Source: Paludibacteraceae bacterium (lineage in GTDB: Bacteria > Bacteroidota > Bacteroidia > Bacteroidales > Paludibacteraceae). From it: a DNA stretch of 64,000 nt. Shown one piece after another: positions 26,299-34,560 of this stretch (positions are counted from its first letter, which is position 1; each line of letters starts with the position of its first letter). Location: contig JAFXPK010000004.1 in the NCBI GenBank assembly GCA_017527905.1, positions 100,250-164,249 of the forward strand. The letters run 5' to 3'. The notes below the pieces were generated by a model. The model was given only the letters and a program-made list of their open reading frames with translations. It did no database searches and was not told where the DNA came from. The position numbers and the translations under genes are program-made.

Positions 26299-26666
26299 TT
26301 GAAGAGCTGGTGAGAAAAGGGGACGTGGAACATATAATTGAGATGATTGAAAGGACATCGATTACCCATATCAGCATTAGAGACAAAGCCTCTCCTTTAT
26401 ATCTTATAAATTTTGATTGTGCATCCGATGTTCCTCGTAAAAAGGGATGTGTTGCGGAGGTGAAGTATCTGATAGATTTTCTTGAAATGTTCGAAATGAG
26501 TAGTATCTATTTTAATCGTGATGCTAATGCCATATATTTCGAATTAGTTGAAGATGGGAGGTCTTACGCTTTCCGCTATTCTTTCAATAAAGTCTCAGAC
26601 GGAGATTCGAACGGCTCGAACATTAAGAAGATTAACGACAATTGGCTTTTGATTGCCGACGAATAG
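26193..26666 (+). CDS. Hypothetical membrane-anchored protein, member C of the mosaic set
   Basis: A 157-residue protein whose first 35 residues, a signal anchor, are identical to those of gene B. From residue 36 the sequence is unrelated to A or B: an alpha/beta-looking domain with FEELVRKGDVEHIIEMIER, a VKYLIDFLEMFEMSS segment and a C-terminal NDNWLLIADE. No family is recognised. The WG-repeat gene begins one base after its stop, so the two are probably co-transcribed. Sharing the leader and anchor while swapping the domain suggests modular exchange. Confidence 0.75.
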   Translation: MKKKYIFISIVALLVTFILLTLFVHPSPGKGTVSDFEELVRKGDVEHIIEMIERTSITHISIRDKASPLYLINFDCASDVPRKKGCVAEVKYLIDFLEMFEMSSIYFNRDANAIYFELVEDGRSYAFRYSFNKVSDGDSNGSNIKKINDNWLLIADE

Positions 26667-26667
26667 A

Positions 26668-28224
26668 ATGAGAAATATAAAACACTTTTCAATCCTTGTC
26701 GCATTTCTGATGCAAATGGTCGGGTGGAACGCCTACTCGTCTGGTCAGGTCTGCATGTTCGATTATGTGGATATGTTGTCATATTTCTTCAATGATTATT
26801 CAATAGTTCGTTTCCAAGGCAGTGACAGAGCAATTGACCGCAACAAAAAGATCATACTCCCTTTCTCATACGATAATTTGATATACAATGGAGATGGTAC
26901 ATTTATTGGAAGAAAGAATGACACTTTTTTTGTCCCAACTCCTCCCCATAATTACGTGAGTGATTGTTATTTCCGCACATCCATGTATTTGGTTGATTCG
27001 ACGGGGAAAATTCTCGTCGAAGGTCCAAATAGTGTATGGAATATAGATGGGACGATTTATACGGAATTATATGCCCCTATTTCGGGTGTTGAACGCCATG
27101 ATCTTAAGGAAAACAAACGCTATTATTTGGGACGGTCTAATGAGATTACCAATGTTTCTTCGGAACATTATATGCGCTGTATATATCATGGCAAGAGGGC
27201 TCACGACGACGCAAGTGATGATGTGAAGAATGGCCGTATTTATTCAAGTGGCATTGATATTTGTGGCTATTGTGACAAGAATGGGAACTGGGAAATGCTT
27301 CTCACTGACTGCGGTGACATCTCGTGGGTGTCGCCCATTGAAGACGGACATGTCCTTGTGATTTCCACAAAATACTACATGCTTTATAATGATTTTAGGT
27401 TGAAAAAAAAGCTGAAAAGGAAGAGAGTGGATGGAATAAGGTGCCAATCGCTTGATTCCCTTGATATAGATTATGAGTCGATTCAATATTCCGAAGGCAA
27501 TTTTATTCTTCCAAGAAAAGGGATGGAGACAATCGTGATTAATACGCAGGGGAAATATGTTGATTTGAAAAAAAGAATTTATGGCCCATTCCATAATGGA
27601 TATGTGGTCGCAAAGAGTGCTAAGGGCTATACGATAATAGATGAGAAAGGTAATGACATGTTGCGTGCTTCTTATGACGATATAGAATGGTGTTCCTCCG
27701 TGAATGATACGTCATATTTCCGAGTGAAGAAGGAAGGGAAACAGATGGTGGTCCGGTATGATGGTTTGATTTTGCCATATAGCGAAATGGGGGATAGTTT
27801 GTATGATGGACGCTTAATGGTTAAGAAAAATGGGGGATGGGGATATGTTGACCAAAAGTGGAAAGAAGTAATCGAATGTCATTTTGAAGAGATGGGGCCG
27901 TTTTTCAAAGGGTATGCGGTGGTGAAGAGAGACGGGAAATGGGGCATTATTGACGTTAATGGCGCCATAAAAGTCGAATGTATGTATGATGATTGCCACT
28001 TATTCTTCGAGGGATATGCAGCCGTGAAGAGAGACGGGAAATGGGGCTTCGTTGATCTCAACGGCACGGTGAAGATAGAATTTACCTACGATGAGTGCCA
28101 TCCGTTTTCCGAAGGCATGGCAGCGGTGAAGAAAGATGGCAAGTGGTTTTTCATTGATAAAAGAGGAGAAGTGATTTGTTTCTCTCTTCCGTCAGAAAAA
28201 ATAAAGGAACAAGGTGCGAAATGA
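26668..28224 (+). CDS. WG-repeat-containing secreted protein
   Basis: About 518 residues with a signal peptide (MRNIKHFSILVAFLMQMVG). I choose the ATG at 26668 because it follows the upstream stop by one base and gives a normal signal; a TTG at 26653 is also in frame. The C-terminal third carries WG (KWG-type) repeats, for example KNGGWGYVDQKWKEV and KRDGKWGIIDVNGAIK, at least four in tandem with conserved EGYAAVK spacers. WG repeats form beta structures of unknown binding function and are common in Bacteroidota surface and toxin-associated proteins. It is AT-rich. A small membrane-protein gene follows after 23 bases. Confidence 0.85.
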   Translation: MRNIKHFSILVAFLMQMVGWNAYSSGQVCMFDYVDMLSYFFNDYSIVRFQGSDRAIDRNKKIILPFSYDNLIYNGDGTFIGRKNDTFFVPTPPHNYVSDCYFRTSMYLVDSTGKILVEGPNSVWNIDGTIYTELYAPISGVERHDLKENKRYYLGRSNEITNVSSEHYMRCIYHGKRAHDDASDDVKNGRIYSSGIDICGYCDKNGNWEMLLTDCGDISWVSPIEDGHVLVISTKYYMLYNDFRLKKKLKRKRVDGIRCQSLDSLDIDYESIQYSEGNFILPRKGMETIVINTQGKYVDLKKRIYGPFHNGYVVAKSAKGYTIIDEKGNDMLRASYDDIEWCSSVNDTSYFRVKKEGKQMVVRYDGLILPYSEMGDSLYDGRLMVKKNGGWGYVDQKWKEVIECHFEEMGPFFKGYAVVKRDGKWGIIDVNGAIKVECMYDDCHLFFEGYAAVKRDGKWGFVDLNGTVKIEFTYDECHPFSEGMAAVKKDGKWFFIDKRGEVICFSLPSEKIKEQGAK

Positions 28225-28247
28225 AACGAAAGATTTTAATTTAATCT

Positions 28248-28571
28248 ATGACGGGAAGGAAGAACATTGAATCCGAAACATATAGAAAAATGAAAAAGGT
28301 TGTATCTTTTATCGTCGTTTATATTGTTGTATTTGTTTTATACATAGGTGTTTCCATCCCCATTAACAATTATGTGGAAAGGGCATGGTTGTGTCGTCCT
28401 GGAGATTGGGGCATAGGGTTGCCTATGTTCAAATATTGGATTCATGTGGGTGGAGAACTTCAACATGGAGGAGATGGAGGCGTTTTATTGCTCAACTTTG
28501 TTATTGTACTATTCATTACGATCGTCTTGAATTTAGTGCGTAAGAAACTACGCCTACGACGTGGGGAGTGA
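28248..28571 (+). CDS. Small two-helix membrane protein
   Basis: A 107-residue protein with two hydrophobic segments (about residues 17-40 and 78-98) separated by a soluble loop with a Gly-rich GGDGGV stretch. A second in-frame ATG at 28290 would remove the charged N-terminus. The C-terminus is basic (RKKLRLRRGE). No family is recognised. It ends the run of AT-rich accessory genes that follow the T9SS operon. Confidence 0.65.
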   Translation: MTGRKNIESETYRKMKKVVSFIVVYIVVFVLYIGVSIPINNYVERAWLCRPGDWGIGLPMFKYWIHVGGELQHGGDGGVLLLNFVIVLFITIVLNLVRKKLRLRRGE

Positions 28572-28733
28572 TCTCGTCAAGGACATGCGCGCGGAGAATA
28601 AAGCCCGACCTCCACTTCGATTATGACGTCTTGGCCAGCCACCTTGGCAAGGATTAGATTCCTAAATAAACCCTTTTGTGCAACACTTCTACAGAAACTT
28701 TTCCGCGAACATCATTTTGCGCCACTTTTTTTG

Positions 28734-28741
28734 TATCTTTG
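28734..28741 (+). promoter_or_regulatory. Candidate -7 element for lysS
   Basis: TATCTTTG matches TAnnTTTG exactly, 25 bases before the lysS start. No -33 element at the standard spacing is clear. Confidence 0.55.
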
Positions 28742-28766
28742 CGCACATTTATAAGATTTTATACTG

Positions 28767-30491
28767 ATGAGCTTACTGGATTTGAGTGAACAGGAGATCT
28801 TGAGGAGAGAGAGCCTCAAGGAGTTGCGCGCGATGGGCATCGACCCATATCCCGCTGCAGAGTACGTAGTTACGGATTATTCCACAAACATAAAGAGCGA
28901 GTTCTCGGATGACGCTCCCCGCAAGGATGTCACCATCGCGGGACGTATCATGAGCCGTCGTATCATGGGCAAGGCCTCCTTTATGGAGCTGCAGGACAGC
29001 AAGGGCCGTGTCCAAGTCTATATCTCAAGGGACGATTTATGTCCGGACGAGAACAAGGACATGTACAACGTCGTCTTCAAGAAACTGCTCGACATCGGTG
29101 ACTTCGTGGGTGTCAAGGGCTACGTCTTCCGTACCCAAATGGGGGAGATCTCCGTCCATGCGGCCGAACTGACGGTCTTGAGCAAATCACTCCGTCCGTT
29201 GCCTATCGTGAAGTACAAGGATGGTGTCGCCTATGACGCTTTCGACGATCCTGAGCTGCGCTACCGCCAACGCTACGTCGATTTGGTGGTGAACGACGGT
29301 GTGAAGGATATCTTCATCAAACGTTCCAAGGTCTACAAGACCTTGAGGGGCGTCCTGGATGAGGCTGGCTACATGGAGGTGGAGACGCCTATCCTGCAAC
29401 AGATCGCGGGTGGCGCGAGCGCTCGTCCGTTCATCACCCACCACAACACGTTGGATGTGGACCTCTACCTGCGTATCGCGACCGAGCTTTACCTGAAACG
29501 ATTGATCGTCGGCGGTTTCGAGGGCGTTTACGAGATCGGCAAGAACTTCCGTAACGAGGGTATGGACCGTACGCACAACCCTGAGTTCACCTGCATGGAG
29601 CTTTACGTGCAGTACAAGGATTATAATTGGATGATGTCATTCACCGAGCAGTTGCTCGAAAAGATATGCTTCGCCGCCAACGGCTGCTACGAGTCGAAGG
29701 TGGGTGATAACGTGATCAGCTTCAAGGCCCCTTACCGCAGGCTGCCTATCCTCGACGCTATCAAGGAGAAGACCGGCTACGACCTCAACGGCAAGAGCGA
29801 GGAGGAGATCCGTGAGATCTGCAAGGCGCTGAAGATGGAGATCGACGACACGATGGGTAAGGGTAAGCTGATCGATGAGATATTCGGAGAGTTCTGCGAG
29901 GGTACATATATCCAACCTACCTTCATCACCGACTATCCTGTCGAGATGTCTCCGCTCACGAAGATGCACCGCTCTAAGCCAGGCTTGACGGAGCGTTTCG
30001 AGCTCATGGTCAACGGTAAGGAGTTGGCCAACGCATACTCCGAGCTGAACGACCCGATCGATCAGATGGAGCGTTTCAAGGAGCAGTTGAGGCTTTCGGA
30101 GAAGGGCGACGACGAGGCGATGTTCATCGACCAAGACTTCGTGCGCGCTTTGGAGTACGGTATGCCTCCTACTTCAGGTATCGGTATCGGTATCGACCGT
30201 CTCGTCATGTTGATGACGGGCCAGACGACCATCCAGGAGGTGCTCTTCTTCCCGCAGATGAAGCCGGAGAAGGCGCAGACGAAAGACCCTGTCTCTAAGT
30301 TCACCGCGTTGGGAATCCCTGAGGATTGGGTGCCTGTCGTGCAGAAAGCGGGCATCTTGACAGTCTCTCAGTTGAAGGATGTGAACCCGAACAAGTTCCA
30401 CCAGGACATTTGCGGTTTAAATAAGAAATTCAAACTTGAGTTGGTCAACCCAACCCGTGAAGAGGTAGCGGAGTGGGTTAGTAAAATCTAA
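28767..30491 (+). CDS. lysS: Lysyl-tRNA synthetase, class II
   Basis: A 574-residue cytoplasmic enzyme that charges tRNA-Lys. The N-terminal OB-fold anticodon domain (about 55-150, [16 protein letters not shown]) is followed by the class II catalytic core: motif 1 region [18 protein letters not shown], motif 2 [15 protein letters not shown], and motif 3 [17 protein letters not shown]-terminal extension of about 65 residues beyond the core (from about residue 508) includes a helix-hairpin-like [16 protein letters not shown] segment, an extension I associate with Bacteroidota LysS. gpsA begins 3 bases after the stop, so the two are probably co-transcribed. Confidence 0.98.
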   Translation: MSLLDLSEQEILRRESLKELRAMGIDPYPAAEYVVTDYSTNIKSEFSDDAPRKDVTIAGRIMSRRIMGKASFMELQDSKGRVQVYISRDDLCPDENKDMYNVVFKKLLDIGDFVGVKGYVFRTQMGEISVHAAELTVLSKSLRPLPIVKYKDGVAYDAFDDPELRYRQRYVDLVVNDGVKDIFIKRSKVYKTLRGVLDEAGYMEVETPILQQIAGGASARPFITHHNTLDVDLYLRIATELYLKRLIVGGFEGVYEIGKNFRNEGMDRTHNPEFTCMELYVQYKDYNWMMSFTEQLLEKICFAANGCYESKVGDNVISFKAPYRRLPILDAIKEKTGYDLNGKSEEEIREICKALKMEIDDTMGKGKLIDEIFGEFCEGTYIQPTFITDYPVEMSPLTKMHRSKPGLTERFELMVNGKELANAYSELNDPIDQMERFKEQLRLSEKGDDEAMFIDQDFVRALEYGMPPTSGIGIGIDRLVMLMTGQTTIQEVLFFPQMKPEKAQTKDPVSKFTALGIPEDWVPVVQKAGILTVSQLKDVNPNKFHQDICGLNKKFKLELVNPTREEVAEWVSKI

Positions 30492-30494
30492 TAT

Positions 30495-31499
30495 ATGGAC
30501 GTGAAAGAAGAACCGAGGATCGCCGTCATGGGAGGTGGTAGCTGGGCTACCGCCATCGCTAAGATTTGTATGGCGAACAGAGAACGTCGGATCAATTGGT
30601 ACATGCGTAGGCAGGACCAGATTGACGACTTCAAGGAGATGGGGCACAATCCAGCCTATCTCTCCATGGTGCCTTTCGATTTGGATAGGATCGAGTTCTC
30701 CTGCAATATCAATGAGATTGTCAAGAAATCCGACATCCTGATATTCGCGACTCCTTCGCCTTTCCTCAAACAGCACCTGAAGAAGCTCCGCGCTTCCTTG
30801 AAGAGCAAGATCGTGGTTTCCGCCATCAAGGGTATCGTGCCCGACGAGAACCTCACCGTCTCTGAATATTTCCACCAGTTCTACAATGTGCCGCAGGATA
30901 ATCTGCTGGTCATCTCCGGCCCTTCCCATGCGGAGGAGGTGGCGATGGACCGTCTGTCGTACCTGACCATCGGTGGCGTCTCCAGGGATAATGCCAAGAT
31001 CGTCGCCAATATGCTTCAGAACAATTATGTGCGGACCTCCACTGTGGATGATATCATCGGTTTGGAGTATGCCTCCGTGCTGAAGAACGTCTATGCCATC
31101 GCGGCGGGTGTCTGCCATGGCTTGAAGTATGGTGACAACTTCCAGGCGGTGCTGATTTCCAATGCGATACAGGAGATGCACCGTTTCCTGAACATTGTGA
31201 ACGAGAAGCAACGGAACATCTCCGAGTCGGCCTATTTGGGCGATTTGTTGGTGACCAGCTACTCCAAGTTCAGCCGTAACCGCACGTTCGGTACGATGAT
31301 CGGCAAGGGCTACTCCGTCAAGACCGCGCAGGTCGAGATGGAGATGATTGCGGAGGGTTACTACGGCACCAAGTGTATCCATGAGATCAATAAGAACTTC
31401 CACGTGAATATGCCAATCATGGACTCCGTCTACAATATCCTTTACGGGAAGATCTCGCCCGCCATTGAGATAAAAGTGTTGACGAGCTTATTGCGTTGA
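30495..31499 (+). CDS. gpsA: Glycerol-3-phosphate dehydrogenase [NAD(P)+]
   Basis: A 334-residue cytoplasmic enzyme that reduces dihydroxyacetone phosphate to sn-glycerol 3-phosphate for phospholipid synthesis. The N-terminal Rossmann motif is GGGSWATAIAK (about residues 13-23). The catalytic region includes SAIKGIVPDENLTVSE, a GPSHAEEV segment and the KNVYAIAAGVCHGL helix. Length matches the family. It follows lysS with a 3-base gap and precedes pgi. Confidence 0.97.
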   Translation: MDVKEEPRIAVMGGGSWATAIAKICMANRERRINWYMRRQDQIDDFKEMGHNPAYLSMVPFDLDRIEFSCNINEIVKKSDILIFATPSPFLKQHLKKLRASLKSKIVVSAIKGIVPDENLTVSEYFHQFYNVPQDNLLVISGPSHAEEVAMDRLSYLTIGGVSRDNAKIVANMLQNNYVRTSTVDDIIGLEYASVLKNVYAIAAGVCHGLKYGDNFQAVLISNAIQEMHRFLNIVNEKQRNISESAYLGDLLVTSYSKFSRNRTFGTMIGKGYSVKTAQVEMEMIAEGYYGTKCIHEINKNFHVNMPIMDSVYNILYGKISPAIEIKVLTSLLR

Positions 31500-31540
31500 T
31501 AATGAGTGTGTAATGATATAATATCTTAAAAATTATAAGA

Positions 31541-32902
31541 ATGGAAAACATCAAATTGAACATTGAGAATGCATTCTCTTGCGAGGGTTTGTATATCTCC
31601 AAGCCATGCATCACGGCTTACGAGGCTAAGGTAAAAGAGTGCCAGGAAATGTTGCATTTCGGCAAGGGTAAGGGAAACGATTTCTTGGGTTGGTTGACTT
31701 TGCCTTCTTCCTTGGACGATAACTTCTTGAACAAGATCATCGCTACGGCTGACCGTTTGAGAAAGTCTTGCGACGTAGTGGTTGTGGCTGGTATCGGTGG
31801 TTCATACTTGGGTGCCCGCGCCGTCATCGAGGCATTGTCCAATGCGTTCGCGGCTTACTCTAAGAGCAAGGTGAACCCAGCTATCGTTTTCGCCGGCAAT
31901 AACATCAGCGAGGATTATTTGGCTGAGCTCTCTTCTTTCTTGAGAAGGAAGCAGTTCGGTATCATCAATATCTCTAAGTCAGGTACTACGACTGAGACCG
32001 CTTTGGCTTTCCGTATCCTCAAGACCCAATTGGAGGAGCAAGTAGGCAAGGCTGAGGCTAAGAACCGTATCGTGGCCGTTACGGACGCCGCTAAGGGCGC
32101 TCTCCGCAAATTGGCTACGCAAGAGGGTTACGAGACTTACGTGATTCCTGATAATGTGGGTGGACGTTTCTCTGTCCTCACTCCAGTAGGTTTGCTCCCT
32201 ATCGCTGTGGCTGGCTTCGACATCAAGCAATTGGTGGCTGGTGCTAAGAAGATGCAGGAGATGTGTAACATCGATGTTCCATTCTCTAAGAACCCTGCCG
32301 CTCAATACGCCGCAGTACGTAACGAGTTGTACCAGAAGGGTAAGAAGATCGAGATCTTGGTGAACTATCACCCTAAATTGCACTTCATCGGTGAGTGGTG
32401 GAAGCAACTCTACGGAGAGTCTGAGGGTAAGGACTTGAAGGGTATCTTCCCTGCAGCGGTAGACTTCTCTACTGACCTCCACTCAATGGGTCAATGGATC
32501 CAAGAGGGTGAGCGTACGATCTTCGAGACCGTTATCTCCATCAAGAGAGCTAACAAGAAGGTGGTTGTCCCTGAGGACAAGGAGAACCTCGACGGTTTGA
32601 ACTTCTTGGCTGGCAAGCGTGTGGACGAGGTGAACAAGATGGCTGAGTTGGGCGTTGTGTTGGCCCACGTGGATGGTCAGGTGCCTAACCTGCACATCGA
32701 TATGCCTTCATTGAACGAGTACTATATCGGTCAGTTGTTCTACTTCTTCGAGAAGGCCTGCGGTATCAGCGGTTACTTGCTCGGCGTGAACCCATTCAAC
32801 CAACCAGGTGTTGAGGCTTACAAGAAGAACATGTTCGCCTTGTTGGGCAAGCCAGGTTACGAGAAGGAGACCGAGGCGATTAAAGCTAGATTGAACAAAT
32901 AA
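31541..32902 (+). CDS. pgi: Glucose-6-phosphate isomerase
   Basis: A 453-residue cytoplasmic glycolytic enzyme that interconverts glucose 6-phosphate and fructose 6-phosphate. It has the sugar-isomerase phosphate-binding loop [15 protein letters not shown] (about residues 145-159), [11 protein letters not shown] near 88, [15 protein letters not shown], and the conserved [14 protein letters not shown] near the C-terminus. Length matches the short bacterial form. Codon use is more uniform than in its neighbours, as expected for a highly expressed gene. A perfect terminator follows. Confidence 0.98.
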   Translation: MENIKLNIENAFSCEGLYISKPCITAYEAKVKECQEMLHFGKGKGNDFLGWLTLPSSLDDNFLNKIIATADRLRKSCDVVVVAGIGGSYLGARAVIEALSNAFAAYSKSKVNPAIVFAGNNISEDYLAELSSFLRRKQFGIINISKSGTTTETALAFRILKTQLEEQVGKAEAKNRIVAVTDAAKGALRKLATQEGYETYVIPDNVGGRFSVLTPVGLLPIAVAGFDIKQLVAGAKKMQEMCNIDVPFSKNPAAQYAAVRNELYQKGKKIEILVNYHPKLHFIGEWWKQLYGESEGKDLKGIFPAAVDFSTDLHSMGQWIQEGERTIFETVISIKRANKKVVVPEDKENLDGLNFLAGKRVDEVNKMAELGVVLAHVDGQVPNLHIDMPSLNEYYIGQLFYFFEKACGISGYLLGVNPFNQPGVEAYKKNMFALLGKPGYEKETEAIKARLNK

Positions 32903-32914
32903 TATTTATAATTG

Positions 32915-32948
32915 GGTCAAACACAAGAAATTGTGTTTGACCTTTTTT
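32915..32948 (+). terminator. Rho-independent terminator after pgi
   Basis: A perfect 12-bp stem, GGTCAAACACAA (32915-32926) with TTGTGTTTGACC (32931-32942), closed by a GAAA tetraloop and followed by six T residues. Confidence 0.97.
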
Positions 32949-32958
32949 CTTCTTATAT

Positions 32959-33579
32959 ATGGAAATACTTCAGTGGTGTCTTGATAACCTGAATTATTGG
33001 ACCGTCCTGCTTTTGATGGCCATCGAAAGCTCATTCATACCATTCCCTTCTGAAATCGTGGTTCCTCCTGCCGCCTATAAGGCCGCGGCAGGTGAGTTGA
33101 ATGTTTTTGGGGTGGTGGCATCCGCTTCTTGTGGTGCTATTATTGGTGCATTGATTAACTATATTCTGGCCCGTACATTGGGGCGCACCTTCGTCTATTG
33201 GTTTGTCGAGACGAAGTTCGGACATCTCTGTATGCTCTCCAAGGAGAAGATGGAACATGCCGAGGAGTATTTCAGGGAGCATGGCGTCTCCTCCACCTTG
33301 GTCGGGCGTATGGTGCCTGCCGTACGTCAGTTGATCTCCATCCCTGCGGGGTTGGCCAAGATGAGCCTTCACACGTTTGTGCTCTTCACCTTCTTGGGTG
33401 CGTTCGTCTGGAACTCCATCCTCGCCGCGATAGGCTACGGTTTGCATGGTGTGGTGCCGAAAGACCAGTTGGCGACAGCTGTGGCGGAGTACAAACCCTA
33501 TTTGGCTGCGGGAGGTATTCTCCTTTTCGTATGCTTTGTGGCATACCTGGTGATCCAATCGAGGAAAAAATCCAACTAA
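32959..33579 (+). CDS. DedA-family membrane protein
   Basis: A 206-residue inner-membrane protein. It has the DedA (SNARE-associated/VTT) signature: an N-terminal ESSFIPFPSEIVVPPA re-entrant segment, GALINYILARTLGR, and the GRMVPAVRQLISIPAGLAKM motif with conserved arginines, then C-terminal helices. Recent work on the family supports lipid transport or scrambling, including recycling of undecaprenyl phosphate, the carrier needed by the capsule cluster that follows. That link is only suggestive here. Confidence 0.93.
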   Translation: MEILQWCLDNLNYWTVLLLMAIESSFIPFPSEIVVPPAAYKAAAGELNVFGVVASASCGAIIGALINYILARTLGRTFVYWFVETKFGHLCMLSKEKMEHAEEYFREHGVSSTLVGRMVPAVRQLISIPAGLAKMSLHTFVLFTFLGAFVWNSILAAIGYGLHGVVPKDQLATAVAEYKPYLAAGGILLFVCFVAYLVIQSRKKSN

Positions 33580-33678
33580 ATCGATACTGCGGAGGCGCGC
33601 GAAGAGAATTTGGCGAAAAAAAGAGATGTTACATGGTCTTTTTGGCCTAAATATCTTTTATTTCCAAAGGGAAAATCG

Positions 33679-33686
33679 TATATTCG
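33679..33686 (+). promoter_or_regulatory. Candidate -7 element for the capsule operon
   Basis: TATATTCG resembles TAnnTTTG and lies 38 bases before the first capsule gene. No clear -33 TTTG is found at 19-21 bases. Confidence 0.4.
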
Positions 33687-33723
33687 CATGTGTTTGGGCT
33701 TATTATGCCCGGATTGATTCTAA

Positions 33724-34551
33724 ATGTGCGTCTTGATGAGTGCTGAATGTAGATTCGGATTGTGTATGTGTAGGCTCTGCCTCGCCTTGTTGGTGTTGGC
33801 GGTGCTGCCTGCTTGCAGTTCCCATAAGGAAATAGCCTATTTGCAGGAACAGGAGGGCGCGATGCGCGCTGCGGCGGATTCGTTGTACGATGCCCGTATT
33901 AAACCGAAGGATTTGTTGACGATCACGGTCAATACGTTCGACAAGGAAGCATCCTTGCCGTTCAATCTCATGTACCCTTCCAGTACGCCGAATGGCTATT
34001 CCAACAGCGTCGGAGAAAATGTGATGCAGAAGTATCTGGTGGACAATGACGGCGAAATCGATTTCCCTGTTTTGGGACGAATCCGTGTGGCAGGGCTGAC
34101 CAAGAAAGAGGTGGAGGCTTATCTGCGCGGACGATTGAGCGCCTATCTGAAGGAAGAACCGCTGGTCAATGTGCGGATGGTCAACTATAAGATATCCGTG
34201 ATTGGTGAGGTGGCTCGTCCGAATACCTACACCATCACCAACGAGAAGGTGAATGTCCTGGAGGCGTTGGCCTTGGCGGGCGATATGACCATCTATGGTA
34301 TGCGCAAGAATGTGAAGCTGATGCGTGAGACGGAAACGGGCGAACGCAATGTCTATACGATTGACTTGACGGACAAGAACCTGATCTATTCGCCTTACTT
34401 CTACCTGCAGCAGAATGATGTGCTCTATGTGGAGCCGAATAAAACCAAGATGCGCAACAGTCGTTACAGTGCCATGACGGGGCAGGTGTTGACGGGTACC
34501 TCCGTGCTGGTCTCCGTGGCAGGACTGATAGTGACGCTCACGAAGAAATAA
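33724..34551 (+). CDS. Polysaccharide export lipoprotein (Wza family)
   Basis: A 275-residue outer-membrane lipoprotein with the lipobox LPAC about 30 residues in; several start codons are possible (33724, 33736). It has the polysaccharide export domain: IKPKDLLTITVNTFDKEA, then the SLBB-type region VIGEVARPNTYTITNEKVNVLEALALAG. A C-terminal hydrophobic segment (VLTGTSVLVSVAGLIVTL) could span the membrane. Wza proteins form the outer-membrane channel for capsule or exopolysaccharide. It is the first gene of the cluster and precedes the Wzc-like kinase by 9 bases. Confidence 0.94.
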   Translation: MCVLMSAECRFGLCMCRLCLALLVLAVLPACSSHKEIAYLQEQEGAMRAAADSLYDARIKPKDLLTITVNTFDKEASLPFNLMYPSSTPNGYSNSVGENVMQKYLVDNDGEIDFPVLGRIRVAGLTKKEVEAYLRGRLSAYLKEEPLVNVRMVNYKISVIGEVARPNTYTITNEKVNVLEALALAGDMTIYGMRKNVKLMRETETGERNVYTIDLTDKNLIYSPYFYLQQNDVLYVEPNKTKMRNSRYSAMTGQVLTGTSVLVSVAGLIVTLTKK

Positions 34552-34560
34552 TTGAAGGTC

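Noticed and set aside
24206..28571. Integrated mobile element
   Set aside because: The AT-rich genes suggested transfer, but I found no integrase, transposase, relaxase or flanking terminal repeats here or around 57677-64000.
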